Positions 10,576-19,940 of a stretch of 64,000 nt of DNA are shown in pieces. The notes beneath the pieces were generated by a model. That model did not search any database and was not told the origin of the DNA. It saw only the letters and a program-made list of their open reading frames with translations. Every line of letters begins with the position of its first letter. Within the stretch, counting starts at the first letter, position 1. Source of the stretch: an uncultured Lactobacillaceae bacterium (GTDB lineage Bacteria; Bacillota; Bacilli; Lactobacillales; Lactobacillaceae); assembly GCA_945285405.1 (NCBI GenBank), contig CALYQJ010000002.1, positions 87,218 to 151,217 of the forward strand, written 5' to 3'. Both the position numbers and the translations under genes were made by a program.

Positions 10576-11886
10576 TTATATTTCTTTTTTAAAAGGTGTT
10601 TTTTCAACTTGCAAATTAATTAAACGTGAACCATTAACCCATCCTGTAGTTATTTTTAAATTATCTTCGGTAACTGTTAAATGTTGAGCATTACGCGGAA
10701 TACGCCCCAACTTTTTAATAATATAACCCGCAATAGTATCAACTTCATCATCAGAAAAGTTAACTTTAAAAAGTTCATTAAAATCATCTAATGGCATAAT
10801 TCCTTTGACTAAATAATGGTTTTTGTCAATTTGTCGATAAACAGCATCGGCTGAATCAGTCTCGTCATTAATTTCTCCAACAATTTCTTCTACTAAGTCT
10901 TCAATTGTTAAAATACCAGTAACTCCACCATATTCATCTAACAAAATAGCCATTTGTTGCCGAGCCTCTCGTAAGTTATTTAAAAGTTTATCTGTTCTAA
11001 TAGTTTCTGGTGCAAAATATGGCTTAATCATTAATTCAGCAATATTTAAATTATTAAAACCATTTTGAAATCCATAATCTAATAATGATCTCACGGTAAT
11101 AATGCCGACAATATCATCCCGATTATTTTGATAAACTGGTACTCTCGAATAAATTTTATGAACAATTAAATCAACATTCTTCCTTGGTTCATCTAACAAA
11201 TTTATCATAAAAGTATCTGTACGAGGAGTCATAATTTCTCGAGCCATTTTAGATTGAAGGCTAAAAACTCCTTCCATCATATTAAATTCATCAGAAGCCA
11301 AAGTGCCACTTTGACGACCACTTTCTATTAGATTTATCATTTCTTCACGAGTTAAAACTTCACTTTCTTTTTTATTATATTGTCCAGTAATTTTTAATAA
11401 GGCATTAGTTGTAGCAGATAGCAACCATACAAAAGGTCTAAAAATATGACCAACAAAAGAAATAGGCAATACAAATGCTCTAGCTACCCCTTCAGTATTT
11501 CGAACTGCTAATTGTTTTGGATACAACTCTCCAAAAACTAAACTAAAAAATGATAAAAGTAATGTAACAATTATGATAGAAGCTTCATGAGCCCAACTAA
11601 CGTTACCAAAAATTACTTGAACATATTCTGCTAATCCAGTAGCTGCACTAGCTGAAGAAAGAAAACCAGCAAAAGTAATACCTACTTGAATAATTGCTAA
11701 AAAATCACTAGAATCATCAACAATTTTCAACAAAGCTTTTGTTTTCTTATCTTGAGGGCCTGAAGCTAGTTTAGCTTTATTAACTGATACTACTGCTAAT
11801 TCTGCCGCCGAAAAGATTGCATTAATAATTGTTAAAACTAAAATTAAAATTAACTGTCCGATTATGGCTTCAGTAGAAGCTTTCAT
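10576..11886 (-). CDS. CNNM/CorC-HlyC family membrane protein with CBS pair
   Basis: Integral membrane protein of the hemolysin C/CorC family. Order: DUF21/CNNM transmembrane domain (about 1-190, 3-4 helices including AELAVVSVNKAKL), a CBS pair (about 210-335, MTPRTDTFMINL and LLDEYGGVTGILTIEDLVEEIVG), and a C-terminal CorC_HlyC domain (about 350-436, DEVDTIAGYI). Family members are linked to Mg2+ or other cation efflux; the substrate is not readable here. AAGGAG precedes the ATG by 5 bases. The stop codon of the upstream AI-2E gene abuts this start with no gap, so the two are coupled. Confidence 0.9.
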   Translation of the reverse strand: MKASTEAIIGQLILILVLTIINAIFSAAELAVVSVNKAKLASGPQDKKTKALLKIVDDSSDFLAIIQVGITFAGFLSSASAATGLAEYVQVIFGNVSWAHEASIIIVTLLLSFFSLVFGELYPKQLAVRNTEGVARAFVLPISFVGHIFRPFVWLLSATTNALLKITGQYNKKESEVLTREEMINLIESGRQSGTLASDEFNMMEGVFSLQSKMAREIMTPRTDTFMINLLDEPRKNVDLIVHKIYSRVPVYQNNRDDIVGIITVRSLLDYGFQNGFNNLNIAELMIKPYFAPETIRTDKLLNNLREARQQMAILLDEYGGVTGILTIEDLVEEIVGEINDETDSADAVYRQIDKNHYLVKGIMPLDDFNELFKVNFSDDEVDTIAGYIIKKLGRIPRNAQHLTVTEDNLKITTGWVNGSRLINLQVEKTPFKKEI

Positions 11887-13014
11887 TTAAACTCCTTGAT
11901 TATTTTTAAAAAGTGATAGTTGCCGAGAACCCTTTTTGAAATTGGTTTTTTTAAAGATATGGTAAACATAAGTAACTAAAGTTTTTAGAATTCCGTAAGT
12001 CGGAACAACTAAAACGGTACCCATAAAGCCAAATAAATTACTTGCAACATACAATAACAAGATAATAGTTAAAGGATGAATTTTTAGGTTACGAGCAATT
12101 AGATGAGGATAAACAAAATTTCCATCAATTTGAGAAACGATAATAACTACTAATATTACTGCTAATACTTCTTTAAAAGAAATGGTCATAGCAATAAGCA
12201 AAGCAGGAATAATTGCTAACATAGATCCAATATAAGGAACTAAAGTAAAAATCCCAGCAATAAATCCAAGTAAAAAAGTATAAGGCATTCTAATTATTGA
12301 ATATCCAATAAAAATAGCAACACCAACAAACAATCCCTCCATCAATTGTCCATACAAATATAATTGAATTGTATTTCCCATTTTATAAAGTAAATCACTA
12401 ATATATTTACGAATTGATTTAGGAAAAATACGAGTCACGCTACCAACAAACTTATTTCCATCAATTAAGAAGTAAACTAAAATTACAGGTATAGAAAAAA
12501 TTGTAAACATTACCCCACCAATATTAGTAACTACTTGCACCCCACTAGTAGAAACAAAATTTACAACTCCATTAATCACTTTTCTTAAATCAAATTTATT
12601 AAAGCCGTCATATAAATGATACTTTTGCACAAATTCATTTTGTAGAAGTTGATGATACCCTTTTTGTGCTTCAACAATAAGTTTAGGTAAATGACTAAAA
12701 ATTTGGGTAGCTTGCTCAACAACATTAGGGACAATTGCAATAATTAAAGATGCAATAACTCCAATCAAAAGTAATAATGAAAAAGTAATACTTAAAGATT
12801 TAGGTACGTGATTTTTAACTAACCATTTAACTACTGGATTTAGTAAAAAGCTTAAAAAGCCTGCAATTAAAATTGGAACAAAAATAATTGAAATAAACTT
12901 AATTATTGGTGAAAATATAAAGCTTATTTTCGTAAAAATAAATACGATACTTACTAAAATTAGTGTTTCTAAAGACCAAAATAATAATGGGGAATTTTTA
13001 ATTTTTGTAAACAT
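11887..13014 (-). CDS. AI-2E family transporter (putative permease)
   Basis: Polytopic membrane protein of the AI-2E/PerM family, 375 aa with about 8 predicted helices: a pair near the N terminus, a long extracellular loop (about 85-150), and the conserved C-terminal block LLGFIAGIFTLVPYIGSML and SQIDGNFVYPHLIARNLKIHPL. Family members are proposed exporters of small molecules or Na+/H+ antiporters; a role in AI-2 transport cannot be claimed. AAGGAA lies 5 bases before the ATG. It is first in a pair with the CNNM gene. It shares a short AT-rich promoter region with the divergent gene at 13079. Confidence 0.88.
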   Translation of the reverse strand: MFTKIKNSPLLFWSLETLILVSIVFIFTKISFIFSPIIKFISIIFVPILIAGFLSFLLNPVVKWLVKNHVPKSLSITFSLLLLIGVIASLIIAIVPNVVEQATQIFSHLPKLIVEAQKGYHQLLQNEFVQKYHLYDGFNKFDLRKVINGVVNFVSTSGVQVVTNIGGVMFTIFSIPVILVYFLIDGNKFVGSVTRIFPKSIRKYISDLLYKMGNTIQLYLYGQLMEGLFVGVAIFIGYSIIRMPYTFLLGFIAGIFTLVPYIGSMLAIIPALLIAMTISFKEVLAVILVVIIVSQIDGNFVYPHLIARNLKIHPLTIILLLYVASNLFGFMGTVLVVPTYGILKTLVTYVYHIFKKTNFKKGSRQLSLFKNNQGV

Positions 13015-13078
13015 AGGGTTCCTTAAAGTATCTTATGAATTATAATTATAATACAATATTGACATGAAAGAGAATCAA

Positions 13079-13528
13079 ATGAAAATCCGTTTATTTTTCA
13101 AAACTTTATTGATGCTAGTTATACCCTACTGTTGCGCAGTTTTATTATTCGCAGGAATTTTTTTGGCAATTACTTTACATCATAATTCATTGTGGCGACA
13201 AATTTTGGCTGCATTAGCATTCGGAATATTTATGTATTTCATAAGAATCCTAATGAAATACCCTATAAAAAATTTATATAAGATTTGGTGTCACAGTTTT
13301 TCACTTAAACCTCGAAAAATTACAACATTTGCTAAAGTTGGATTTTTAATTGTCGACATTATAATTAGCTATTTTGCTATTATTAATATTCAAAAAGTGA
13401 TAAATTATAATACTATTGTAATTTACTTTAATGGTATTTGCTTTATCATATTATTTATCTCGCTTTTAATTGGAAATATAATTCCACCAAGTCTAGCAGT
13501 AATAGAAGATCACGGAAGTAATGATTAA
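13079..13528 (+). CDS. Small integral membrane protein, unknown function
   Basis: A 149-residue protein with four hydrophobic segments (about 8-30, 40-58, 80-100, 110-135) and a short polar tail. No family recognised. An in-frame ATG exists at 13064, but tandem TATAAT hexamers at 13041-13052 would put the transcription start almost at that codon. The ATG at 13079 has AAAGAG 8 bases upstream and is preferred. Divergent from the AI-2E gene with about 60 bases between them. Confidence 0.65.
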   Translation: MKIRLFFKTLLMLVIPYCCAVLLFAGIFLAITLHHNSLWRQILAALAFGIFMYFIRILMKYPIKNLYKIWCHSFSLKPRKITTFAKVGFLIVDIIISYFAIINIQKVINYNTIVIYFNGICFIILFISLLIGNIIPPSLAVIEDHGSND

Positions 13529-13735
13529 AAATCAAATTAATAAAAATAATAAATTTAAAAGCACAACGATCAACCTTACTAAAATTTATCTAGAATAGTA
13601 TGTAGACCAGTAATTTTTTTAATATTAATATTTTGTTTTAACATCAAACCATAATTTAAAAAAGTAATTTTTCTTTTACGGCTAATTACTACAAGATTAT
13701 AACAAATTAACAGCTAGTGCTTAAAAATTATTTAT
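13529..13735. other. Intergenic AT-rich spacer
   Basis: About 200 bases between the membrane-protein gene and the nagA terminator. I see no reading frame with a ribosome site, no strong hairpin and no recognisable RNA on either strand. Confidence 0.5.
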
Positions 13736-13790
13736 CAAAAAAATGCTAATGGGAATCAAATTTAGATTAAATTCAATTCCATTAGCATTT
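13736..13790 (-). terminator. Terminator of gntR-agaS-nagA operon
   Basis: Inverted repeat AAATGCTAATGGGAAT (13741-13756) with ATTCCATTAGCATTT (13776-13790), one bulged base. On the minus strand it is followed by a T run. It lies about 50 bases after the nagA stop. Confidence 0.75.
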
Positions 13791-13841
13791 ATTACTTTAA
13801 AGAATACTTATTATAGCCTAATCTATAAAGGTTAAAAGTTA

Positions 13842-14996
13842 TTAGACTCGGTAACGAGATTTTCCGTTTAAATAAGTCTCACTTAAAGTCATATCAGAAT
13901 TTAAAACTAAAAAGTCAGCTGATTTATCAGGTGCAATTGATCCGCATTTATCTAAAATATTAGCACTTTTAGCAGGAACATATGAAGCCATCATAATCGC
14001 TTCTTCTGGAGTTGCAATATTCCAATCAACTAAATTTTTTACTGCAACATTAAGTTGTAAAATACTTCCAGCTAAGTTATTAGATCCCTTAAGTCTTGCC
14101 ATTCCATCTTTCACATAAACGGGTAATTCACCTAACATATAATCCCCATCTGGCATCATACCAGCTTCCATACAATCAGTAATTAAAGCAATATGTTCAG
14201 GACCTTTAAGGTCAATCAAAGCTTTTACCATTTCTTTTTGAACATGATGCCCATCACAAACTAATTCATCTGTGACATTGTTTAAAGCCATTGCTGCATT
14301 AGAAATAGAAGAATCATGGTGAGCTGGATCAGGCATTCCGTTAAAAGTATGTGTAAACATTGTTGCACCAGCTTCAATCCCCGCTTTTGCTTGATTAAAA
14401 TTAGCACTTGAATGTCCTAAAGAAACTACTACTCCTTCTTTCACTACTTCACGAATAAATTCTTTAGAGCCTTTTCTTTCAGGTGCTAAAGAAATTTTAT
14501 TCAAAATGCCATCAGATTCTTTTCGCCACTGATTGAATTGTTCCAGATCAGGGTCAAGAAGATACTTAGGATTTTCAGCTCCTGCATGCTCTGCAGTAAA
14601 GTAAGGGCCTTCGAAATGCAATCCTTGTATTTTAGCTCCAGTTTCTTCGCCATGATGAGCTCCAAACATCTTGCAAATCTTAGTTAAAGTATCAGCCCCT
14701 GCAGTATATGTTGTAGGTAACCAGCTAGTAACTCCTGAGCGTAAAAATCCCTCGGATAATCGATCAATTCCTGACCAATCACTTTTCATCACATCTTCTT
14801 TTAAAGAACCATGAACATGAGTATCAACCAATCCTGGAGCAATCCATTTATTGGGATATTCAACTATTTTACCATCAGGTTTTTCATCTTCTGGATAGTA
14901 AAAGCCAAATTTTCCATCGTCTTGAACTTCAAGATAACCACCTTGTTCTGTTGTATTCTCTAAAAAAAATTTATCAGCATGAATATAATATGTCAT
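13842..14996 (-). CDS. nagA: N-acetylglucosamine-6-phosphate deacetylase
   Basis: Metal-dependent amidohydrolase that removes acetate from GlcNAc-6-P (or GalNAc-6-P) to give the amino-sugar phosphate. The amidohydrolase metal motif VDTHVHG is at residues 58-63 (His60, His62); Glu129 lies in HFEGPYF; SLGHSSAN and FTHTFNGM carry the metal and substrate histidines; ITDCMEAG holds the catalytic Asp. Length 384 aa is usual. AGGAG precedes the ATG. Last gene of gntR-agaS-nagA, 21 bases after agaS. No nagB is in the cluster, so agaS probably provides the deaminase step. Confidence 0.94.
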   Translation of the reverse strand: MTYYIHADKFFLENTTEQGGYLEVQDDGKFGFYYPEDEKPDGKIVEYPNKWIAPGLVDTHVHGSLKEDVMKSDWSGIDRLSEGFLRSGVTSWLPTTYTAGADTLTKICKMFGAHHGEETGAKIQGLHFEGPYFTAEHAGAENPKYLLDPDLEQFNQWRKESDGILNKISLAPERKGSKEFIREVVKEGVVVSLGHSSANFNQAKAGIEAGATMFTHTFNGMPDPAHHDSSISNAAMALNNVTDELVCDGHHVQKEMVKALIDLKGPEHIALITDCMEAGMMPDGDYMLGELPVYVKDGMARLKGSNNLAGSILQLNVAVKNLVDWNIATPEEAIMMASYVPAKSANILDKCGSIAPDKSADFLVLNSDMTLSETYLNGKSRYRV

Positions 14997-15017
14997 TCTG
15001 TTTCTCCTATTATTATT

Positions 15018-16193
15018 TTAAGCATTAAATTGATGGATAGTAACTCCTTTAACTACACGATTAACCGTTCCTGTAGGTGAAGGAGTATCTGGAGTATTTC
15101 CAAATTTAATTGAAGTTAATAAAGCAAAAGTTTGAGCAACCATTACATATGGTAATGCTGCATAAGCGTCAGGTAAACTACTTAGATCAGTATCAAAGAA
15201 GAAGCCTGTTTTAAATTTACTAGCATCACTTTTAGTTCCAATTGCATAAATTCCAGCAGCAATTTGATCACCAGCCATCTCTTCAAGAATATCAAAGTCA
15301 TATTGTTGAGTATAGGAGTTATGTGAAATAAAATCAAACATTACAGTTCTTTTATTAACGAAGGATTTAGGTCCATGCCTGAAACCCATTGAAGAATCAA
15401 AAATAGTCGCAACTTTTCCGGCAGTCAACTCCAAAATTTTTAACTGAGCCTCACGTGTTAATCCAGATAAAGATCCTGATCCAAGATAACCTACTCGGTC
15501 ATAATCTAAATTACTAATTTTTTGAATCTCTTCTTCTCGATTTACAACTTCTTTTCCAGCTTGAACAATTAATTTTACCCATGCTTCTTTTTGATCGACA
15601 GAAGCTTGCCCAAACATTAATAAAGTAGATAAAGTCATACAACTAAAACTGCCAGTCATAGCAAAACCTTGATCTTCTGATTTAGCTGGTTGTAACAGCA
15701 AAAAATTATTTGCTTCTTTTTCTGCTTTTTGAGCTAATTTTCCAGCTGGTGCACAAGTAATTGTTACTTGGTAAAGATTTTTAATAAATTTTTCACAAAT
15801 ATCCACTGCTGCAACACTTTCAGGACTATTACCACTGCGAGCAAAAGAAACTAGTATTGTTAAGCGATCAGAATCAAGGAAAGCTTCAGGATAAGAAACA
15901 ATATCAGTCGTGGGTATTGCTTCAAATTCAAAATTATTTTTATCTCCAAATTGATTTAGATAAGGTACTACCGTATTACCAACATAAGCTGAAGTTCCAG
16001 CACCAGTAAAGATAACTTTAATTAAATTACTTCCTTTTTGAGATTTTACGCGATTTAAAAAATCTTCTATTTTTACTTGATTTTTTTGATAAATTTTTAA
16101 GGTTTCTTCCCATAATTCTGGCTGCTGTTGAATTTCACGAGTAGTTATAACGGCACCCTTTGTTTTTAATTCAGAATCATTTTTATTAAACAT
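15018..16193 (-). CDS. agaS: SIS-domain sugar isomerase/deaminase, AgaS family
   Basis: Two sugar-isomerase (SIS) domains: the first around 40-200 with FTGAGTSAYVGN and SFARSGNSPES, the second around 225-370 with YLGSGSLSGLTREA and the GFRHGPKSFV block. This matches AgaS, the galactosamine/glucosamine-6-phosphate deaminase-isomerase family related to the GlmS isomerase domain. It lies between the GntR regulator and nagA, so it likely converts the deacetylated amino-sugar phosphate to a ketose phosphate plus ammonia. GGAGG lies a few bases before the ATG. Whether gluco- or galacto-configured substrate is preferred cannot be read from sequence. Confidence 0.86.
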   Translation of the reverse strand: MFNKNDSELKTKGAVITTREIQQQPELWEETLKIYQKNQVKIEDFLNRVKSQKGSNLIKVIFTGAGTSAYVGNTVVPYLNQFGDKNNFEFEAIPTTDIVSYPEAFLDSDRLTILVSFARSGNSPESVAAVDICEKFIKNLYQVTITCAPAGKLAQKAEKEANNFLLLQPAKSEDQGFAMTGSFSCMTLSTLLMFGQASVDQKEAWVKLIVQAGKEVVNREEEIQKISNLDYDRVGYLGSGSLSGLTREAQLKILELTAGKVATIFDSSMGFRHGPKSFVNKRTVMFDFISHNSYTQQYDFDILEEMAGDQIAAGIYAIGTKSDASKFKTGFFFDTDLSSLPDAYAALPYVMVAQTFALLTSIKFGNTPDTPSPTGTVNRVVKGVTIHQFNA

Positions 16194-16228
16194 TGTTCCT
16201 CCACCTTTTAATATTAAAAGTCAAAAAA

Positions 16229-16939
16229 TTATTTATTAAAGACATGTATAGTTTTATAAGAAAAATCGTATGGATTAGCAGCAGAACTAGTATATTCAAT
16301 TAGGCGATTATGATTATCGTAAGTGTTTCTCAATAATCCTAAGCATGGTTGTCCAACTTTTAATTTTAAATAATGAGCTTCAGTTGGATTTAATAAACGT
16401 GCTGTGCAAGATTCATGAGCCATCATTAATTGAATTTTAAATTTATTTTTAATCAAATCATATAGAGAGTTTGACTCTAATTCTTCTATTACTAATTTCG
16501 GAAAAAAAGATAATGGAAGATAGGTTGTTTCATATAATTCAGGCTTTTTATCAGCAAATCTTAACCTTTTTAATTGCCAATATAAATCAACTTTTCCAGC
16601 AATCATAGTTTCTGTTTTTTTCAAAGAAAGTATTTTAGAAACTGGCTCTATGCCTAACTGTTTCATATGATCAGTAAAACTATATTCATCAGCTAAATCA
16701 ATTGAATAGCCTTTTTGTCGTGAAACAAATGTGCCTTTACCATGAACCCGAGTAATTAATCCTGCTAACTCCAATTTTGTTAACGCTTGTCTGACTGTTG
16801 TACGACTAACATTAAATTTTTTCATTAGCTCTCTTTCAGAAGCCAAAGCATCCCCTGAAACTTTCTCATGCAAAATTTTATTACGTATTTCACAATAAAT
16901 TTGATTAGATAAACTGCCTGCTGAATTAAACGTAATCAC
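16229..16939 (-). CDS. GntR/HutC-family transcriptional regulator (UTRA domain)
   Basis: Winged-helix GntR domain (about 8-75, SERELMKKFNVSRTTVRQAL) and a C-terminal UTRA ligand domain (about 95-230), as in NagR/AgaR-type regulators of amino-sugar use. It heads the agaS-nagA operon and sits just below a palindrome, TGGTA-GT-TACCA, of the NagR type, so it probably autorepresses and responds to an amino-sugar phosphate. The start is odd: the only in-frame start, GTG 16939, lies inside a perfect 10-base Shine-Dalgarno (AGGAGGTGAT), and an in-frame stop precedes it. A few codons downstream (ATT, ACG) would be better spaced but are non-standard. Confidence 0.88.
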   Translation of the reverse strand: MITFNSAGSLSNQIYCEIRNKILHEKVSGDALASERELMKKFNVSRTTVRQALTKLELAGLITRVHGKGTFVSRQKGYSIDLADEYSFTDHMKQLGIEPVSKILSLKKTETMIAGKVDLYWQLKRLRFADKKPELYETTYLPLSFFPKLVIEELESNSLYDLIKNKFKIQLMMAHESCTARLLNPTEAHYLKLKVGQPCLGLLRNTYDNHNRLIEYTSSAANPYDFSYKTIHVFNK

Positions 16940-16959
16940 CTCCTACAATTCATTTTTAA

Positions 16960-17007
16960 AACTGGTAGTTACCACTTAAAAATAACATTTTTACTTTAAC
17001 TTGTAAA
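16960..17007 (-). promoter_or_regulatory. Promoter and palindromic operator of gntR-agaS-nagA
   Basis: Minus strand: -35 TTTACA (17002-17007), 17-base spacer, -10 TATTTT (16979-16984). An inverted repeat AACTGGTA-GT-TACCACTT (16960-16977, arms match 7 of 8) follows immediately, where transcription should begin. It resembles the TGGTATAGACCA-type sites of HutC/NagR-class GntR regulators. Confidence 0.7.
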
Positions 17008-17228
17008 TTGATTTTATTAAAACAACACGCATGTATTCAAAAATCTTAATTTAAAATACCCATCTAACTTCTATTTTATTTGGATTTAACACTTACTTAA
17101 GCCGGTAAGTTCTACAATTTTTTCTGATAAGTACTGTAATAAATTATCGCTATTTAATTCTAAAAAAATAATTTAATATTAATTTTAATAATGCTCATAA
17201 TCTCTTATGGCAAATGATGGGTTTTTAA
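17008..17228. other. Intergenic region upstream of the gntR operon
   Basis: AT-rich with no supported gene. A small inverted repeat ACTTAC-N8-GTAAGT (17091-17110) is the only structure I noticed; it is too weak to name. Confidence 0.4.
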
Positions 17229-17268
17229 ATAAAAAAATAATAATACTCAAAGCAAGAGTATTATTATT
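17229..17268 (-). terminator. Terminator after DUF402 gene
   Basis: Thirteen-bp perfect stem (17236-17248 with 17256-17268, 7-base loop) ending in TTTTTTT on the minus strand, 22 bases after the stop codon. Confidence 0.85.
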
Positions 17269-17290
17269 AATTTGTTGATCACATCGACTA

Positions 17291-17827
17291 TCACTTATTT
17301 TGAAGCAATTCTAAGTAGCGTCGGTACCAAATATCAATAAATTCTTTGGAAAAAGGGCCTAACTGAAGGTTAATCCAGTTAACCAAGATGCGTACATTAT
17401 ATTTTAAAACTTTATCAATTTGTACTGAATAATTCCACCTTTTTTTATTTTCTTCATATTCATTGAGGTCAAGTAGCCTCTTTTCACCATTAGCAAAGAC
17501 TTTTACATCAAGATCATAATCAATATATTTGAGTGCTTCTAAATCAATCAAATAAGGTGAAGCAAGATTACAATAATAAACAACTCCTGTCTCACGAATC
17601 ATCGCAATAATATTAAACCAATAATGACGATGAAAATAAATAATGGCTGGTTCATGAGTCACCCATCGATGATGATCTGATTCTGTAACTAAAGTGTGAT
17701 TATTACCCCCTATCAGTAAATCCTGATTTGCCTTTAGAACCATTGATTCTTTCCAAGTTCGATGTAAAAGACCATTGTGCTTAAAACTTTGGATAGCGAT
17801 ATAATCACCTTCTTTAGGTAATCCCAT
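17291..17827 (-). CDS. DUF402 nucleoside tri-/diphosphatase (Ntdp-like)
   Basis: A 178-aa soluble protein matching the DUF402 family (YgaC / S. aureus Ntdp type), which includes metal-dependent nucleoside tri- and diphosphatases. Visible family blocks are the N-terminal beta region with [12 protein letters not shown], the middle [19 protein letters not shown] segment, [10 protein letters not shown] with acidic metal-ligand residues, and a C-terminal helix. Length is normal for the family. It appears monocistronic: an extended -10 (TGATATAAT) lies upstream and a strong terminator downstream. Assignment to the family is firm; the in vivo substrate is not known. Confidence 0.85.
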   Translation of the reverse strand: MGLPKEGDYIAIQSFKHNGLLHRTWKESMVLKANQDLLIGGNNHTLVTESDHHRWVTHEPAIIYFHRHYWFNIIAMIRETGVVYYCNLASPYLIDLEALKYIDYDLDVKVFANGEKRLLDLNEYEENKKRWNYSVQIDKVLKYNVRILVNWINLQLGPFSKEFIDIWYRRYLELLQNK

Positions 17828-17866
17828 TGAATGCGACCTATACTTTCAAGTTTTAAATTCATTTAA

Positions 17867-17875
17867 ATTATATCA
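17867..17875 (-). promoter_or_regulatory. Extended -10 promoter of DUF402 gene
   Basis: Minus-strand TGATATAAT, an extended -10 (TGn-TATAAT), about 40 bases upstream of the ATG. No strong -35 at standard spacing. Confidence 0.55.
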
Positions 17876-18029
17876 TAATCATTCAGTTACAAATGAACAT
17901 AAAAGTATTATTAAGTTATTCACAAATAAGTTGATCAAAATCTTAATTAATATAACTAACAAAATATTTAATAAATCACTGCTGATTAAATCAATAATTC
18001 TCATTGTGCGAATAATATTATGAATTTAC

Positions 18030-19058
18030 TTATTTACGCATATTAATGCTACTTAAATGAACATAATAAGGATTTCTAGATTTTTTTGCATCGCTTTTAC
18101 TATGATAAACGGTAGCTAGATATTTTCCATTGTATTGAATATTGTTAGTACAATACATTTTAGTTCGATAATGATTAATTTTAGTATATTTTTTTCCCTT
18201 AACTAAACTATCATAAGGAGTTGCATACAATTTTTCATTAGGTAAAATAACTATCTCTTTATTAACTTTAATTACATTACCAAAAGTAAACCAGTTAATT
18301 ATAGTTGACGCCATTTTTTTAAAAGTTAAGTCACTAGGATGAGTAAGCCCATCACCAAATTGATTAGCCACGGGGTGTTGCCATTCTTCCGTTGATTTTC
18401 GTGGATCAAAAAAGTAAATCTTATTTGAACGATATACTTCAGCTAAAACATCAGCAACCTGAGTTAAAGTAAAACTGTTATTACTATCTGTTATATGATA
18501 ATCACTTATTTTTTTATTAGGATCAAAGGCTAATCCATCCCAAGGTAAAATACCATAGATAACAGCTTGGGGATTTAGTTTTTTTATTAAATCTATATCA
18601 TTTTGTAAATTAATCTTTAATTGATAGTCATGAAGATTAGGAATAACAGTATCATTACGTCCAGCAGCTATAATTATAATATTAGCTTTTTTCACCGCTT
18701 GCGAATGGCTTTTAATTGTTGCTAAAATATTTTCCCAAGTATACCCTTCCTCATGATTAACCATTATTCCCGAACCGGGGACAGATAAATTTTTAACACT
18801 TTTAGCTTTAAGATACTTTGTGACTAAAGGCAAATAACTAAATTCACTAATTGTATTTCTCTTTGTTTCTCCATAAGAAACGGAATCACCAAAAATTAAC
18901 ACATTTTGATCCTTAATAGGATTAACATTGGTTTTTTCAAATGTATGTAGTGGTTTATGAAAATGCGCTACTAAAGTTAATGAAAAAAAGAGCAAAAAAC
19001 CACATAGTAATACCCGAGTTATTAATTGAAATCCTAATTGCCAACCATTTTTCTTCAT
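18030..19058 (-). CDS. SGNH/GDSL-type hydrolase, membrane-anchored
   Basis: Extracytoplasmic esterase/lipase-like hydrolase. From the chosen start: a short basic tail, one membrane segment (about 8-30, GFQLITRVLLCGFLLFFSLT), then an SGNH domain with block I FGDSVSYGE (Ser nucleophile), block III AAGRNDT and block V DGLTHPSD (Asp, His). The last 70 residues (NEKLYATPYDSLVKG onward) form a separate basic, Tyr-rich module resembling SLAP/SH3-like cell-wall repeats. The start is uncertain: the frame extends to TTG 19127 with ATGs at 19103 and 19073, and none has a good ribosome site; 19058 gives the most normal membrane anchor. Substrate unknown. Confidence 0.8.
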   Translation of the reverse strand: MKKNGWQLGFQLITRVLLCGFLLFFSLTLVAHFHKPLHTFEKTNVNPIKDQNVLIFGDSVSYGETKRNTISEFSYLPLVTKYLKAKSVKNLSVPGSGIMVNHEEGYTWENILATIKSHSQAVKKANIIIIAAGRNDTVIPNLHDYQLKINLQNDIDLIKKLNPQAVIYGILPWDGLAFDPNKKISDYHITDSNNSFTLTQVADVLAEVYRSNKIYFFDPRKSTEEWQHPVANQFGDGLTHPSDLTFKKMASTIINWFTFGNVIKVNKEIVILPNEKLYATPYDSLVKGKKYTKINHYRTKMYCTNNIQYNGKYLATVYHSKSDAKKSRNPYYVHLSSINMRK

Positions 19059-19145
19059 TAAATACATCCGCATATTGATTTTCTTACTACATAATATTCT
19101 CATAACTAAAGACAATAAATTATTCAATTTAAAAGTAGAATTATT

Positions 19146-19940
19146 TTAAAGATTGAAACTTGCTAAGAAATCGTTGATTTTATCTCCCTGATACCCATGA
19201 CGATATAAAGTTAATTTTACTTTATTTTTACGAGCATACGGATCCAAATTTTTATACCTTTGCCATAATCTTTGTCCTTCTTTAATTAGCTGATCATTTT
19301 CTGCAATTCTAATTACTGAAAAATCCATTTCGGAAACAACTTGATTTATCAAATCTAAATCATAACCCAAGCGCATCAATTTAAGTTTTTGCTTTTCTAA
19401 AAACTTGTTAGCTGATCCGCGTATCTGTTTTTTAGCTAAAGAGTTAGATAATATCTTTTTAATTCGTTTTCTTTGCTCATTTTCTGAAAAATTATCCAAA
19501 GTTAAAATAATTAAGTTTGAAGATAAAAATTTTCGTTTCATTTTTTGCTGCATCATTTTTGGACCATAATTAGTCGTTTTTAATAATTCAGTAAAATAAA
19601 GATCAATAAATTTTTTATCATTCAAATAGCCTTGTTTTTGACATTTAATAATAATTTGATTAATAAACTCTGAAGGAGCATCAGCCTTTTTAAGAATTTG
19701 ACGCATTTCTCCAACAGTTTTCATAGAATAGCTTAATTTATTAAGGGCAATTTGATAAAGTTCTGCAAACCGTTGTTTATTATTTAATTCGGCGATTTGA
19801 GCCTTGGAAATTTCTTTTCCTTTAATTAACTGATCATTAACAATAACATCTTCACTAACTGTCAAAAAAAAATGTCCATCTAAATAAAGGTCATATCGAC
19901 CTCCCTTTTTATTCTGAACAATTTTAGTAATTAAAGGCAT
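19146..19940 (-). CDS. recX: Regulatory protein RecX
   Basis: Modulator of RecA filaments. The protein (264 aa) has the RecX layout of three-helix repeats, with an N-terminal beta extension (NKKGGRYDLYLDGHFFLTVSED) seen in lactobacillar members, the first repeat block ALNKLSYSMKTVGEMRQILK and the second KKQIRGSANKFLEKQKLK. It overlaps the stop of the upstream small membrane protein by one base (TAATG), so the two are coupled. The SGNH gene lies downstream on the same strand. Confidence 0.9.
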   Translation of the reverse strand: MPLITKIVQNKKGGRYDLYLDGHFFLTVSEDVIVNDQLIKGKEISKAQIAELNNKQRFAELYQIALNKLSYSMKTVGEMRQILKKADAPSEFINQIIIKCQKQGYLNDKKFIDLYFTELLKTTNYGPKMMQQKMKRKFLSSNLIILTLDNFSENEQRKRIKKILSNSLAKKQIRGSANKFLEKQKLKLMRLGYDLDLINQVVSEMDFSVIRIAENDQLIKEGQRLWQRYKNLDPYARKNKVKLTLYRHGYQGDKINDFLASFNL

